Positions 12,001-27,000 are shown, counted from the stretch's first letter. The stretch is 36,351 nt of DNA from Desulfatibacillum aliphaticivorans DSM 15576 (GCF_000429905.1 NZ_AUCT01000044.1:1-36351); one strand, 5' to 3'. Numbers and translations are program-made. The notes: generated by a model not told the origin, from the letters alone.

Positions 12001-15000
12001 GGTCCACGCTGGTTCCGGCTGTGATGTCCACGCCGGCGCCGCCGTCGCCGTCAATGATGGCGCCGCCCTTGGCTTCCACCTGCACGGTGGTTCCCGCCGA
12101 TGCGGAGCCTGTCAGAATGACGTTGCCGGTAGCGCCCGTTCCTTCGCTTGCATACAGGTCCACGCTGCCCAGAACGGCCTGAACCTGCTGGCCTGCCGCG
12201 ATGGTCAGATCGCCGTTCATGGCCGCTAGCCAAATGGTGTCGTTGGCTTCGCTGATGGTTCCCGAAACCGTTAGATTGGAGCCTGCCACTGCGAGGATTT
12301 GGTCGCCCGACCCGCCGCCGGAGGTAAAAATGTCGGTCAGGTCCAGGTCGCCTTCCTGATAAATCTGGATGTTGTCCGTGGAATTGAGGGTGGTGGTTCC
12401 CGAGCCCACCTGAATGTCCACAGCCAGGGGCAGTTGCAAAGCGTTTCTGGGATCAATGTAGTTGACTTTGGTAAAGGCCCCGTTGCCGGTTCCAATGTAA
12501 TACTGGTTGCCGCCCGCCGAGTCGGCCGTAATCGTAAGATCGCGGCCGGCCTGGGTTTTGGTGTAGTACGGCATACCTGAGCCGCCGTCCTGGTCGTCCA
12601 CCACATTTTTCAAAGCCGTAATTGTAACGTCATGCGATCCGATCACTTCGCCCAGCGTAATGCTGCCGCCTGTGGACTCGATGATCACCTGGGATGTTCC
12701 GCCGGAAGCCAAAACGTTATATGCATAAATGTCGCCGCCTGCGGTAATATCCACAGATCCCGCAGCGCCGGTGGCCATGACGATGCCGGAGCCTCTCACC
12801 ACAGGATCGACAGCCTGTGTGTCGCCCAGGATGATGTCGTCCACTTCGTCGATGGTTATGGATGAGCCCTGAGCGTACAACTGCTTGATCTGGGTTTCCA
12901 GGGGTTGGGCGGACGTGCCGATTTCATCCCGTGCTATGAGGGTGGCCGTTCCGCCGGTTGCTATGAAGTCCGCGGCAGAGTCGCCGCCGGATAGATCGTT
13001 GATGGCGCCTTTGGTTGCGGTGAGATAGATGTCGCCGGTGGTGTTGCTCACATAATCCACCAGGATGTCGTCGGTTTCCACCATCACAAAGTCGCCCGTG
13101 CCGGAAACCGTGGCCAGGATGGACCCCACCGTGGTTTCAATGGGGTTGCCCGTGGAGCCGAAGGCTGTGGGGTCAGTCACGACTACGCCTGCGTTGGGTG
13201 CGATGATGTCCACCTCTCCCGTGCCTGCATCCGTGATGGCGCCATAGGATTCAATGACAATAGCCCCCGTGGCTATAAAGCCGGGGTTTATGTTCGTAGG
13301 ATTGCTGGTGGACAGCACGCCCAGATCAATGCCGTTCCAGCCATACAGGTAAATCCGGCCGGACCCGGCGTCGATGAGGGAGTCGGCGTCCATGGTGATG
13401 GAGCCGTTCATGGCGATGACCGTCACGGGCACATTGCCTGTTCCGGTTCCCAACCCCGAGCCGCCGTTGACGATAATATCGGCGGTTCCGTTTGCGAAGT
13501 CCACATTATCTCCCGCCAGGATGTAGATGCTGCCTGCGGGAGCATTGGCGTTTATGGAGTCGTTAAGGCTTATGGAGCCGACGGCGCCTCCGGTGCTTAC
13601 CGTAATGACTGCGGCAGCGAGGCTGGAGCCCATAATGGGAGCGCCTGAAGCAATCGTGATATCCCCCCTGTTGGAATTAATTCCTATGGTTGTCATCCCC
13701 AGGGATTGGGCCGTGACAGGACCGCCGATAACCACGTCGCCGCTGGCCGTGTTGGAATCAATGTCTACCGTAGAGGTTGTCCCGGCCTGGGCCGAAAGAC
13801 TCCCATTGATAATCAGGGCCGCGCTGGCCCCGGTTCCATCTCCAGCGGCGTCAATGTCTATCAATGCCGCGCCTGACAGGGCATCCGCGGTCACATTGCC
13901 GCCGATTACAACCTGTTTTACGCCCACGCCTGAACCTGTAATGGTTACCGCGGCGTCGCCCGTGTTCGAACCTCCGCCCGTAGCGTCGGTGTCGGCTGTC
14001 ACGGCTCCGGAAATCGCCATGGATCCTGTGTAGGACTGGATCAGCACAGAGGCCGAATTCGATCCGGTAAGGCCGAGCGCCAAGTCTGCGTTAGCCAAAA
14101 CCGGAGCGTCCACTGTAACGTTTCCGTTTGCAACCATGGTCACGGTTGCGCTTCCCGACCCCGCTGTTGCAGTGAGGCTTCCCGAGGCGCCAACGGTGAT
14201 GGTCCGTGCAATTTCATGGCCGCCTGCCTGTCCGATATTGACCGTGGCTGAGTACCCTTCGCTTCCGGTTACGGATGTGTCGGCCAGGACAACGCCGTTG
14301 ATGGTCACGGCGCCGGAAGCCAGAGCCGCCCCGCCGCCGCTTCCGTAAGCGTAAACGCCTACTGTTGCGGCGCCGTTGCCCAAACCGTCGCCCGCCTGCG
14401 CCGTAAGGGCGCCGGAGCTTGTCCCGGCGGACTCGATGGTCACGTTGCCGCTTAAGGAAGTGACTTCAACATAGGCGCTGCCGCTGGTGGTTTCGGCCAG
14501 AATGGGAGCGTCAATCGTTACGTGTCCCGCTGCGTTCAACGAGAATTCGGTGGTCCCGAAGCCATCGGCCAAAGCCTGGACCGTGGCGCCCGAATTAATG
14601 TCAATGGCGCCGCCTATGGCCCAGCTTCCGTACATGCCGATGAGCACTGACGCCGTGGAGCCTCCGCCGGTCTGGGCGTCCGCCGTAATAGAGCCATCCA
14701 CCACGACGGAGGAACTGTCAGCCGTAAGCGTTATTTTGGCGCTGCCCGAGGAATTGGCCTGGACCACGCCTCTGGAGCCCACCACAATGCCGTTGCCTGT
14801 ATTGGCCGTTGCCGTGATGTCTACCTGAGCATGGACCGAGCCGGAAGCCGAAACCGAACCTTTAGCGGTCCCCGAACCGGTCACTACCGTTGAGCCGCTG
14901 AGGGTGGCCGTGCCCGTGGCGGAAGCCACGTTGACCTGGCCGGACCCGGCGGCGTCCGCGCCCACAATAATATTTCTATCCGCGTAAATCTTGACGTAAT

Positions 15001-18000
15001 CCACGGCGTCGGAGCCGCCGGTTGCGGATACGCTTCCCCCTCCGTAAATGATTACGTCACGGCCGATCTTGCCGGTTCCGGTTCCGCCTATGTCCACCTG
15101 GGCATGGCCGGAGCCTGTTCCCGCGGAGCCCAACATGGCTTCCACGGCGCCGCCGTGAATCAGCACACTGTTGTCGGCGTTAATGGTTACTTGCGCGGTG
15201 TGACCCGTACCGGATCCTGCAACGGCTTGCAAAGCGCCGCTGGCGCCCGCTACCACGACATTGCCGCTGTTGACCGAGCCTGAATTTGCGTTCACAGTGA
15301 TGGAGGCGTCCCCGGAGGAGTCTGCAATCACGACGCCATGGATTTGAACGTCGCCGCCAGTGACTCCCGTGCCCGCGTTGATGCCGATGGTTGCATCGGA
15401 GCCCATGGCCATAATGCTGATGGAGCCGGTGGCGTAATCGTTGACCGTCACGCTGCCGCCTGCGTTGATGTTGATGTCGGCTGTCACATTTGCTGCGCCG
15501 GTGTCGCCGGCGAAAACCCCTGCGGAATAGGAGCCAGACCCAAAACCGGCTGCATCGCCCGTTATGGTGACCGTGGTTCCCGCGTCAATATCCACCCGGG
15601 CGGAGCCGCTGGCCGATACGGAGCCTATGACGGCGTTGGCGCCGCTGATAGTGACGGAGGTTCCTGCGTTAATATCCACATAGGCCTTGTCCGATGCCGC
15701 AGCCCGGACTCCGCTGCCCTGGGTGACCTGCACCGAGCCGCCGGCGTCCAGAAGCACGGAGCCGGTAATGGAGGCGGCGCCCGAAGAAACAGCTTGGAGG
15801 TAAGCGCCGTTCCCGGTCACCAGAATGTTGCCGCCCGCCTGGGCGTCAACCAGGGCGTCCCCATCATGGCCGCTGGCGCTCACCCAAGCCATCATACTGT
15901 CAAGCAGGATGTCCTGGGCGGCGTCCAGGTAAACCTGGGCGTCATTTCCCCAGGCGATGGCCATGCCCGCGGACGGGAAGCCCGTACTTACGCCAAAATC
16001 AATGTCGCCGGTTGTTGAAGTCAGCGTGACTGAGACGTTTTTGCCGGCATTCGTGGAGGTAAAGCCCTGCACCACATCGTTGATGTAAAGGGCGTCGGCC
16101 GTGATGTCTATGGTTATGCTGCCCGCTCCCACGCCTGCAAAATTAACGTCCCCGATTACGCCATTCTTGGAGCCGTCTATAGTGAGGGCCTTGTCGTTTT
16201 CCAGGTAGAAAACGTTTGTGCCGCCGTCCAGGGCGAACTTGCCCTCCATCATGTCCACGTCGGTCATGAGCACGTTATTTTTCGAACCTACGCTGGCGTC
16301 GGCGTACAAGTACAAATAGCTGGTTCCCGCCGTGTTGGTTCCGATGACGTCATTGGCCGTGGTTCCGGTGGCGCTTACGATGGAGCCGCCCGAGGCGTAC
16401 AGATATATATTGGCGTCGCCCGCAACATGCCCCACGGTGGAGGCCGTGCCGCCAAAGTCAATGCCGCCTGATGCCGCTAAAATGCTTACGGTATGACTGC
16501 CGTTGACCGCAACCACGTCTGCATCCACGGCATGGATCGTAACGTCCGTATTGGGACCCGCAACCTGGACGGTAATGGAGCCGCTGTCGGTTTTTACGTC
16601 CGTTAGGGTGATGGTGTCTCCGCTGTGGGCCATTGTTCCGTTAAACCATACGTCGCCCTTGAGTTCCGCATAGGCGGTGAGGGAGACGTCGCCCGTACTC
16701 ACGTCGTTCAACAGGATGTCCTGGGCCGAGCCTAAGCTGCCGCGGCTTTGAGCCGTGATGACGGAAGATCGCACTTCAATGGCGGCGCTCATTCCCGCGG
16801 CGCCCACGCCGATTTCGCCCTTGCCGCTGTCGTAGCCAGCGTAGATGTTCAGGGTTCCGGCCGAGATGTCCAGGATGTTATCCGAGCCCGCGTCAATAAT
16901 GTCGCCCTTGGCCCAAACGTTCACGATTCCGGTGGTGTTGATGGCGCCGCCGCCCACGGCGGTTCCGCCCAGGGACACATCCCCGGAGGAGTACACCTCC
17001 ACCTTGTATCCGCCCAAAGCGGCTGCTTGTCCGTTGGCGCCAATGGTCAGGGTTCCCGCCGGGTTGTACAGGGCCAGGGCCAAGTCATTGCTGCCTGCGG
17101 TAAAGGGCACGTTCAGGTTCATGGAGGTTCCGGCGCCCAAATACACTTGGTTGCCATCGGTTCCCAGGTTCAGGGTCAATGCGCCGGAAAGGTCAAAGGC
17201 GTCGCTGTCGTAAAGCTGAATATGTCCGTTGGACCCGTTCAGGCCGCTCAGGTTCTGAGCGGAGCTGACTGTCACTGTGTTAAAGGTGCTCACGTCCACA
17301 TCCAGAGCCCTGACTGCGTCCGCGGAATCCTTCACGTCAATGGGGGACGGGTCGGCGGCCGTGCCGCCAACATGCATCCCAGCCTGGATGTCCAATGTGG
17401 CGCCTGCGCTGCCCGGTCCGGAATTGGCGCCTCCGCCGGAGATGACGGTGGCCGTGTTTCCGTCGTCAAAAACGCTCTTGTCTGCGCCCAGGGCGTAAAT
17501 GGTCACATTGCCGAACTCGCCCAAAGGCGCCCCGCCGGCCGTCACGGTCATGACCGTGATGTCGCCGTCATTGGCGTCCACAAAGATATCGCCGGAGTTG
17601 GTTACCACGCTCTGCAAGGTAATGTCGTCCACTTCCCGGATGTTGATGTCGCCCGTGCTGGTGGAACTGGCGATGAGAGTCTCCACCTGGGTGTCAATGG
17701 CGCCGAGTCCGGTGTTGCTTCCGATACTGCCCCCGGCAATCAAAGTAGCTAGGCCGCTTTCCGCTCTAACATCCAAAACGGCGTCCGCCGTTGTTTCCAG
17801 GATGCTGCCTGTCGTCGCCTTAAGGTACACGTCTCCCGCATGGGAGTAGACCGTTCCCTGGGCAAGCGCCGCCAGTTGGATGTCGCCGGCGTTGGAAATG
17901 ATTTTGATGTCGCCGGTCGCCGCCCCCGCGGTTTCCACATCCAGCAGGGTCAGGCCGTCGTACTCAGTGATAAAAATGTCGCCGTTTCCTGTTACCTTGG

Positions 18001-21000
18001 CGTCCAGTTCCGTAACCATGGTTTCAATGGCCATGGTTCCCGTGAACCTGCCTATACCGGTTGCCGTGTCAATCACGGTGATGGCGCCGGTTTCGTTGGC
18101 CACAATGTCCGGATTGCCGTGGTCGCCGGTTAGGATTTCCACCAAGGCTCCGTCGGTCGAGGTGATGGTGACGGCTGTGCCGCCCGTATGGAAGGTCACG
18201 ATCTGGCTGATTTCAATGTTTCCGCCCGCCGTGAGGGTGATTGTGCCTGTTCCGGCGCTCACCCGGGCCTCACCCGTATCATTCTGGAACATGGACAAAA
18301 CGCCGTCTCCGTCGCCTGCCGTATCGGCCGAAATGGTCACGTTCACGCTGCCGCTGGCTGAAGCGCCTGCATGGGAGACGGTGATGTCGCCGTTCGCGCC
18401 CATGGTCACGTTATTCCCGGCCAGGATCGAGACGGAGCCGGAAGCTGCGTCCACGGTCATGGGCCCACTAAAGACGACGTTGGCGTCTGCGCCGCCCTGG
18501 GTGTCGATGATCGCACTGACCGCGCCCTGACTAACCAAGGCCGAGGCCGCATCGTCCACAGGATTGATGTTGATGGAGCCGTTGACGGTGATGTCGCCCT
18601 GGGTGGACTGGATTAGCACCGAGCCCGAGGCTCCAGACATTCCATTACCGTTTCCGGCCATGATGGCGCCGTTAACGATTACGGAGCCGCCCGTTCCCCG
18701 GGAGTCGATATACACCATGAAATCGCCGCCCGAGCCTTCGGCGGATACGTCGCCGCCCACCTGCAGGGCGCCCGCCCCGGTTCCAAGGGAAATGATGTCG
18801 ATCTGGGCTGCGCCGCTTGCGCTGGTCGCGGTAACGCTTCCGTCCACAACCACCTGTTTGGAGCTGATTCCTCCTCCCAGGATGGTCACGTAGGCGGAGC
18901 CGCCGGAAGCCGTGGAAGTCAGGTCCGCCTCCACGGTGAGATTGCCCGTACCCGCGGCGATGTAGATCACGGAGTCTCCCGAGCCGTTGTTCATTACGGA
19001 AATGCCCGAGTTGGCGCCGATGTTCACGCTTCCATCTGCGCCGATAGCCACAAAGTCGGCCCATGGCGAGCCGCTTCCGGGCGTGGCGTATCCGTCAGGC
19101 AGAGAGGTTCCCGCAAACCCGGATCCATAGCCGCTGGCGGCTATCGTTCCTGTTCCGGATTCGATGGTCAGGTTTCCTGATGCGAAAATATCCACATAGG
19201 CTTCGTTGCCGCCTCCCGCCGCAGAATCCGCCAGGATTGAGACATTGCCTTCTATGGTGACGTCGCCGCTGGCGTGCAAGTCAACCCCTGCGAAGGCGGT
19301 GGACCCGATGCCAGCCAGGGCCTGGATATCGCTGCTGCCGTATACGGTGATATTTCCGCCCACGCTGCCGTTGATCCACCCTGCTGCAACAAAGCCTGAG
19401 GAAGCGCTGGCGTCCGCTATCACCTGGGCGTCCAAATGAAGGTCGCCGGAAGCGAAGAGCCCGATTTTTGCGCCGCCGCTGCCGCCGGCCGCGGAACTGG
19501 CAAAGACGTCATTGTAGACGATGAGATCGCCGCCGCTTGCCTCCAGGGTCACGCTACCGGTTGAATCCGGGCCGCCCAGGGCCTGGATGGTTCCGGTTCC
19601 GGAATTGGCTGCGTCAATGGATACGGAAGCGCTTTCAGATACGATGTATACATAGGTGCTTTTCGAACCTCCGGTGGAGCCGTCCGCCACTATATTGACG
19701 TCCCCGTGGATATCAACATCTCCAGCAGATAAAATATCAATCCAGGCGTCGCCGGACCCGCCTGTGGCGGTGATGTCGGCCAGAGATCCCAATGATACAT
19801 CACTTGCTACCGGAACTGTTGCGAATCCCGTTGGCCAGGCTGAGTAGCCGATTCCAACCGCGGCAAGGGAGCCGCTGTTGGTTCTCGCGTCAGCCACAAC
19901 CAGGCCGTTGATGGTCACATTGCCAGTGTCCAAGGCGGAGCCGCTTCCTAAAGCAAACACGCCAACCTGGGCGTAGCCCAAACCGGTCCCGTTGCCTGCA
20001 ATCGCGTGAAGCGTTTCAACAATTGCTCCCGTACCATTTGTTACAGGTCCTATTGCGACATTGCCGCTGTACGATGTAATGCCGATCTGGACGGCAGAAC
20101 CGCTGCCTTGGGCAAGGATGGCAGCGTCAATGGCAATATCGCCGGCTGCGCCCAAGGAAACCCAGGCCGAACCTGCCGAACCTCCCAAAGCCTGCACAGA
20201 GGCGCCTGTGTTGATGTCAATAGAACCGCCGATAACAGAGCCGCCGATAACCGGCACGCCGCCCCAGGCGCTGCCGATGGAAACGACGGCGGTTGATCCG
20301 CCATTGGTTTCCGCGTCAGCCAAAATGGAGCCGTCCACCACCACATTGGAGCTATCCGCGCTAAAACCAATATATGCGTCTCCGGAGGAAATCGCCTGGA
20401 CAACGCCGCTGCCTCCCACCACGATTCCGTCGCCGGCGGCGGCCGTGGCAGTGATGCCCACTAACGCCGCCACGGAGCCGGAGGCTTTTACCGAGCCTAC
20501 AGCGGTTCCTAAGCCGATGACTACGGAGGAGCCGCTCAGGGTGGCCGTACCCGTGGCCGATGCCACGTTGATCTTGCCGGAGCCTGATGTATTCACGCCC
20601 AACTGGATGGCCCCGTTTGCATAGGCCTTGACGTAATCGCTTGCACCCGTGCCGCCCGCGGCCGTCACCAGACCGCCGCCGAGGATGGTGATGTTTCCGC
20701 CGATTTTATTGGCGCCCGTACCGCCCAGGTTCACCTGGGCATGGCCGGAGCCCGTTCCCACGGTGGCCTGCACTGTTCCGCCGTTGACCTCAAGGCTTCC
20801 GTCCGCAAAAATGTTCACGTCAGCGGTATCGCCCGTGCCGGAACCAGCCGTGGCCAGGATGGAGCCCCCGGCGTTGACAATGACGTTTGCACCGGTTTTG
20901 GCGCCGATGGCGGCCGTGTCGCCGGCGGCGTCAATGGTAATCGTTGCGTCGCCCGTTGCGGACCCAACGACCTTGGAATTAACGGTTATTGCGCCGCTGG

Positions 21001-24000
21001 CGGTTGCGCCCGTTCCTGCGGAGATGTTCATGACTGTATCGCCCGAAGCGGCGTCCGCATACACGCCGTATGAGCCTCCGCCGGTATTGGCATTGATTGT
21101 AATGTCCGTTTTGGCTTCCAGGGTAATACTCGTTGCAGCTCCGCCAAACGCACTCACCGCCGCCTCTATGGGGCCGCCCCAGCCGCCGCCGGTGATGTCT
21201 ATGGAGCCTCCCGCGGCTTTGATGGAGACGTCAGCAGAAGTATAGCCGCCAGCCGATACCGCTATATTTCCGGCAATGACCACGTTTTGGCCTGCATCAA
21301 TATCCACTTTGGCTATACCCGGGATCATGCCGATATTGGCTTCCACGGCGCTGTTGCCCTGAATGGTCACGTCGCCGGTGGCGCCCTGGGCGTTCAGAAC
21401 GATAATGGAGGAGCCGCCCGAGCCGCCGTCGGTTTGAATCGTGCTGGCAAGGGGGCCAATCGTGATGTCATCCGAAGCAATCAGGTTAATAAAAGCCTTT
21501 CCTGACGCGCCAACGGAATCGGCGACAATGGAACTGCTGGCAGTAATGTAATTGATGTCCCCGGCCGAACCGGCGCCCACCGCCGTGAGATTGACCGTTG
21601 CGATTTTATTCGCGCCGTTTGTGTATGCGTGAACAGCTTCATTCACGGTAATGGAGTCCGCCGTAATGTCAACGATCACGGAGCCTGCGCCCGTGCCGTT
21701 GTTGGTGACGCCGTTATAAACTCCGGCGCCTGTCAGGCCGATGGTCAGGTCCTTGCCCGTGTTGTCCAGCCAGAAGCCCGCATCGCCTGTGTGGCCTGTA
21801 TTAAAAACACCTTCCAGGTTGTTGACTTGCGTTTCCAGCACGCCTGTTCCTGAGGCGCCCACGCTCTCGCGGGCGGTAATCACCAGATTGGCGGCCTGGA
21901 CGTCCAGAGCGCCGGTCCCGGCGCTGCTGGAAATAGTTCCGTTTCCGGTTCCCGTGCCGGCGGTAAGATAGACCGTACCCAAGCTGACAATGGCGCCGGT
22001 TGTTGCACCGCCGCCGTCAAACAAAATGTCGCCGGATTTGGCCAGAATGCTAACATCGTTGGTTGCGGCGGAGCCGTCGTCGGAAACCACGGACTGCACC
22101 TTCACATCCGTATTGGGGCCTGCAACCTGGACGGTAATGGCGCCGCTGTCGGTCTTCACGTCCACCAGGGTGATCGTGTCGGAATCGTGGGCCATGGTTC
22201 CATTAAACCAGATGTCGCCCTTGATTTCCGCATAGGCGGTAAGGGAAACGTCTCCGGTGCTCACGTCGTTCAGGAGGATGTCCTGGGCGGAGCCCGCGGC
22301 GCCCCTGCTTTGGGCCGTGATGGTTGCGGCGCTCACCTCAATGGCGTTGCTCATTCCTGCGGCGCCCGTGCCGATCTCGCCGGTGTTGCTTCCGTAGCCC
22401 GCGTAGATATTCAGGGTTCCGGCCGAGATATCCAAGACATTGTCCGCGCCGGCGTCAATAATGTCGCCCTGCGCCCAGACGTTCACAATGCCGGTTGTAT
22501 TGAGCGCTCCGCCGGCTACACCGGTTCCGCCCAGGGACACGTCGCCGGCGGAGTATACTTCCACCTTGAAGCCGCCGGAAGCCGCCGCTTGTCCGCTGGC
22601 GCCGATGCCCAGGGTTCCGGCGGTGTTGTACATGGCCAGACCCAGGTCGTTGGAGCCGGCAGTAAAGACGTCGTTCAGATTCATGCCGGTTCCTGCGCCC
22701 AGGTAAACCTGGTTGCCTGTTCCGCCCACGTTCAGATTAAGCCCTGAAATATTAAACGAGCCTGCGTCGTAAAGCTGAATATTGCCTGTATTGCCAGCGT
22801 CCACGGAGGAGTTTACCGTGATGCTGCCGAAGGTGCTGGCGTCCACGTCGATGGCCCGCACTGCATCGGCCTCGTCAAACAGATCGATGGCCGAAACGTC
22901 AGAGCCTGTGCCGCCCACGTGCATTCCGGCTTGCAGGTCCAGGGTGGCGCCTGCGCTGCCCGGCCCGGAGGTGGGGCCTCCGCCGGAGATGACCGTGGCC
23001 TTGTTTCCGTCGTCCAGGATGCTCTTGCCGGTTCCCAGGGCTTGAATAGTTACGTTGCCGAATTCACCGCCGCCGGTTCCGCCCGCGCTCACGATCATGA
23101 CCGTAACGTCGCCGCTGGCGGAATCCACAAAGATGTCGCCCGAATTGGTGACAAGGCTTTGAAGCGTGATGTCGTCGGCTTCCCGGATGTTGATGTCGCC
23201 CAATACTGTGGTGCTGCCTTGGATGCCGGCGATCCGCGTATTGATGGCCGCCGCTGCGCCCGTTCCTATTCCTATGCTTCCCGTAGCAGTCAGATAGGCG
23301 GTTCCGGACTTGGAGATGATGTCCGCTGCGGTGTCGCTGCCGGAATCCGTAATGCTTCCGCCCTGGGCGTCCAGGACAATGCTGCCCTGACCGCCGCCGT
23401 TGGCGTCGGTTGCGTCAATGGCGACCAAATCTACGGCGATGCCGGCCCCTGTGGAGGTCAGGCTAATGAATTCGCCTAAGCCCTGGTCGATGATCTGCAC
23501 GTCCGTGGCCGTGATGAGCCCGCCAGCCTGGATCACGATGGTTCCGGTCTTGGTGTCCACGTCTTCCAGAATAATGGCGTCGGTTTCCGTAATATAGATG
23601 TCTCCGGCGGTGGTCACGCTGGCGTCCAGCCGAACCACCTGGGTTTCAATAGGGCCGTTTCCACCCGTCTCGCCTATGCCGTTGGCAGCCGTGATTGTCG
23701 CTCGCGCCACGCCGTTGTTGGCGATGATGTCTTCCGTAACGCCGCTGGGATCGGGTGTATCGCCCGCATCCAGGACGGCGCCTGAACTCGTGCTGATGAT
23801 CACGGCGTTGGTTCCGGCGTTGGCCGTGATGATCTGGCCTATGGTTATGTTTCCGTCAGCCTGCATGTTGACCACGCCGGCGCCTGCGTCGATCACGGTT
23901 CCGTCCGCCATTTGGATTACGCCGTCATTGCTGGCGGACGTGGAGGCTGCAATGGCGAAGCTGAAAAAGCCGGCGCCGGCGCCGGTTCCGCCCACAAGGG

Positions 24001-27000
24001 GGTTCACCACAATATCGCCGGCGGCGTCAAAAATGAGGTCGTCGCCCACCTGGATACTGACGGAGCCAGTGGAACCTATAATCTCCGTGGGGGCGTTTAT
24101 GAAGACGTCGGCGTCCACGCCGCCTTGGGTGGTGACTATGAATTTGTCCGTGCCTGTTGCGCCCACGTCAATGGACACGCTGCCGCTCAGGGTGATGTCC
24201 CCCCAATGGGAGGAAATGTTGACGCTGCCCAGGTTCCCCGCGCCCGCTCCTGCGATGAGGCCGCCGGTTATGATCACTTCACCGGTATTTCCGTTGGAGT
24301 CGATGTCCACCGTGGAGCTGGTCGCCCCTATCGCAGAAACATTATCGTTGATAACAAGGGCGGCGTTAACCCCCGTGCCCGTGCTGTTGGCGTCAATGTC
24401 AACAACAGCGGTGGCGCCCGTTGCAGAGACTTTATTGTTTATCTCCACCCCTCCAACGGTTGCATTCAGAATGACGTCCGCGTCATTGCCGGAGGCCGTA
24501 AGTCCGGTTCCCCCGCCGGTTCCGATGGTAATGCCCACGGCGCCGTCCGAAGTCACGGAAATGCTTCCGTCAACAACGCCGTTTGCAGCCACGTCTTCAT
24601 TTAGGGACACATTGCCGACCGCATCTATTTGGATTGTCGCGATTGTCCCGGTTGCGTCAATGCCGTCCCCGGAGTCGTTCAAAGTAACGGCGCCGCCTAT
24701 GGAATCCCCGGAGAGGCCGATATTGACGGCCGCCGTGGTTCCCACAGCCTTTACGTCGTTATTGATGACTACGTTTCCGCCAGCCAGGAATTCCACCTTG
24801 CCCGAGTCCCCCAGGCCCGAGCCTGCGTCGGCCAGCACGCCCGCCGTACCATTGGAGCCCACATTGATGCCGCCGGCAACGGAGTCCACATTCACAAAAG
24901 CGTCGCCGTTGGTGCTTTGCGCCTTCACAATGTTGTCCAGACCAATTGCGCCGCCGGCGTTGATGTCAATGGAGCCGGTTTGGGCGCCCGCCGTGGCCTG
25001 AATCACGCCCAGGGAGCCCATGGTGACGGTGTTGGTTGCATTGATGGCGACAAAGGCTTTTTGTGAGCCCGAAGCCGACACCGAGCCTGCGGCCGTTCCT
25101 GAGCCGATGACTACGGAGGAGCCGCTCAGGGTGGCCGCGCCCGTGGCGGAAGCCACGTTGATCTTGCCGGAGCCGGATGTATTCACGCCTAACTGGATGG
25201 CGCCGTTTGCATAAGCCTCGACGTAGTCGCTCGCGCCCGCGCCGCCCGCGGCCGTCACCAGGCCGCCGCCGAGAATGGTGACGTTTCCGCCGATTTTATT
25301 GGCGCCCGTGCCCAGGTTCACCTGGGCATGGCCGGTGCCCGTTCCCACCGTGGCTTGAACGGCGCCGCCGTCGACAGTCAGGCTTCCGTCTGCGTAAACG
25401 TTCACGCCCGCCGTATCGGCGCCGGTTTTGCCGCCGGTTGCAGTCACAGAGCCGGAAACAACCACATCCCCGCCGACATGATCCCCTGCGGTTCCAATAT
25501 TCACATAGGCGTCGGCTCCCAATGGATCGCCCTGGCTGACCAATCCACCCCTGACTGTTACGTCGTTATCCGCCGTAATGGTGATTCTGGCGTTGTCAGT
25601 CCCGCTGCTGCCGCCTCCCGCCAGTAAGCCTGCTGTTGCGCCGATTACAACATTGGCCCCGGTTTTGGCGCCGATCGCGCCGGTGTCCCCGGCTGCGTCA
25701 ATTTTAATTGTACCGCTGCCCTTTGTCCAGGCGACCGCGCCGACCACAGCGTTGACAATCACACTGCCGCTTGCGGTGTTGGCGGTTCCTGCGGAGATAT
25801 CCACTGTGGCCGGGCCATTGTCCGTTCCCGCAATGATTCCATAGCCGGCGGGCGCCGTGGTTTGTATGGTCACGTCGGTTGCGGCTTCGATGGTCACATC
25901 CGCCGTGTTGTCGCCGATGGCCCAGACTGCCGCGCCCTTGTAGATGGAGCCGGCGGAGCCTTCGATGGTTACGGAGCCGCCTGCGGCCTTGATCTGCACG
26001 TCCGCCTTTTTGGTGTTATTCACCTGCACGGCGTAGTGTTCGCTGATATCCACATTTCCGCCGGCGTCGATATCCACCGTGGCCGTGTCGGCGGTGTCGG
26101 CGGCTCCCGAACCGCCGGCATAGACTGCGTTAGCGCCCTGCAGGGTCACGTTTTGACCTGCATTGAGGGTGACGCTCTCCACGCTATGGGAGCCGGTAGT
26201 GACGGCTGCAACCGCGCTGTCTGCAGTAACGGATATGCTGCCGGTTGAAGCTGTAACGTTTACCGTGGCATGAGTTTCCGAGCCCGTCACGCCCCCGCCC
26301 GCGTAAGCATGGACGCCGCCGCTTCCGCTGATTGTAACGTCATTGTCCGCCGTCAGGCTGATTGAAGCGTTTGATCCGGGCTGGGCCAAGATTGATCCGA
26401 TCCCGTTGATGATAATATCCGCACCGGTTTTGGAGCCGGTGGCGCCCGTGTCGCCGGCGGCGTCAATTGAAATAGTCGCATCACCGGCGGCGCTGCCCAG
26501 AACCTTGGAACTGATGACCACGCTGCCGCTGGCGGCGGCTGCCGTTCCCGCTTTGATGTCAATGGCGCCGTTGTTGGTTACGGAACTAGCATAAATGGCG
26601 TAGGTTCCAGCGCCCGTGTTGGCCTGCAGGGCCACATCGGTTCCGGCTTCAATAAGCACACTCACGGCGGCATTGCCGGTGGCATGAACGGCGGCATCAG
26701 CAATGCCTGCAACGTTTCCACCCTGGATGGAGACGCCTCCTGCTGAGGCTTTGATATCCACATTCGCCGCCCCGCTTGAACTGGAGGCCTCGACCGCCTG
26801 CTTGCCCGTGATGGTCACGCCTGTCACGGCGTTGATGTCCACCGTGGCTGAGGCCACGCCCGTGGCTGCCACGGCGCTGCCATGGTCAATATCAACTGAG
26901 CCGGCGAAAGCATCCAGCTTGACCGATCCGGTGGCAGTCGCCGTCCCGGCGCCTGTAGCCGTAATGGTGGCGCCGGTTCCTGTCACCAGGAGGTTCCGCA

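Noticed and set aside
18672..19064. Short minus-strand open frames in other phases (also 6460-6738, 7768-8217 and 20050-20403), some Arg- or Pro-rich.
   Set aside because: They overlap the giant frame fully, are in a different phase and have no domain or ribosome-binding context.
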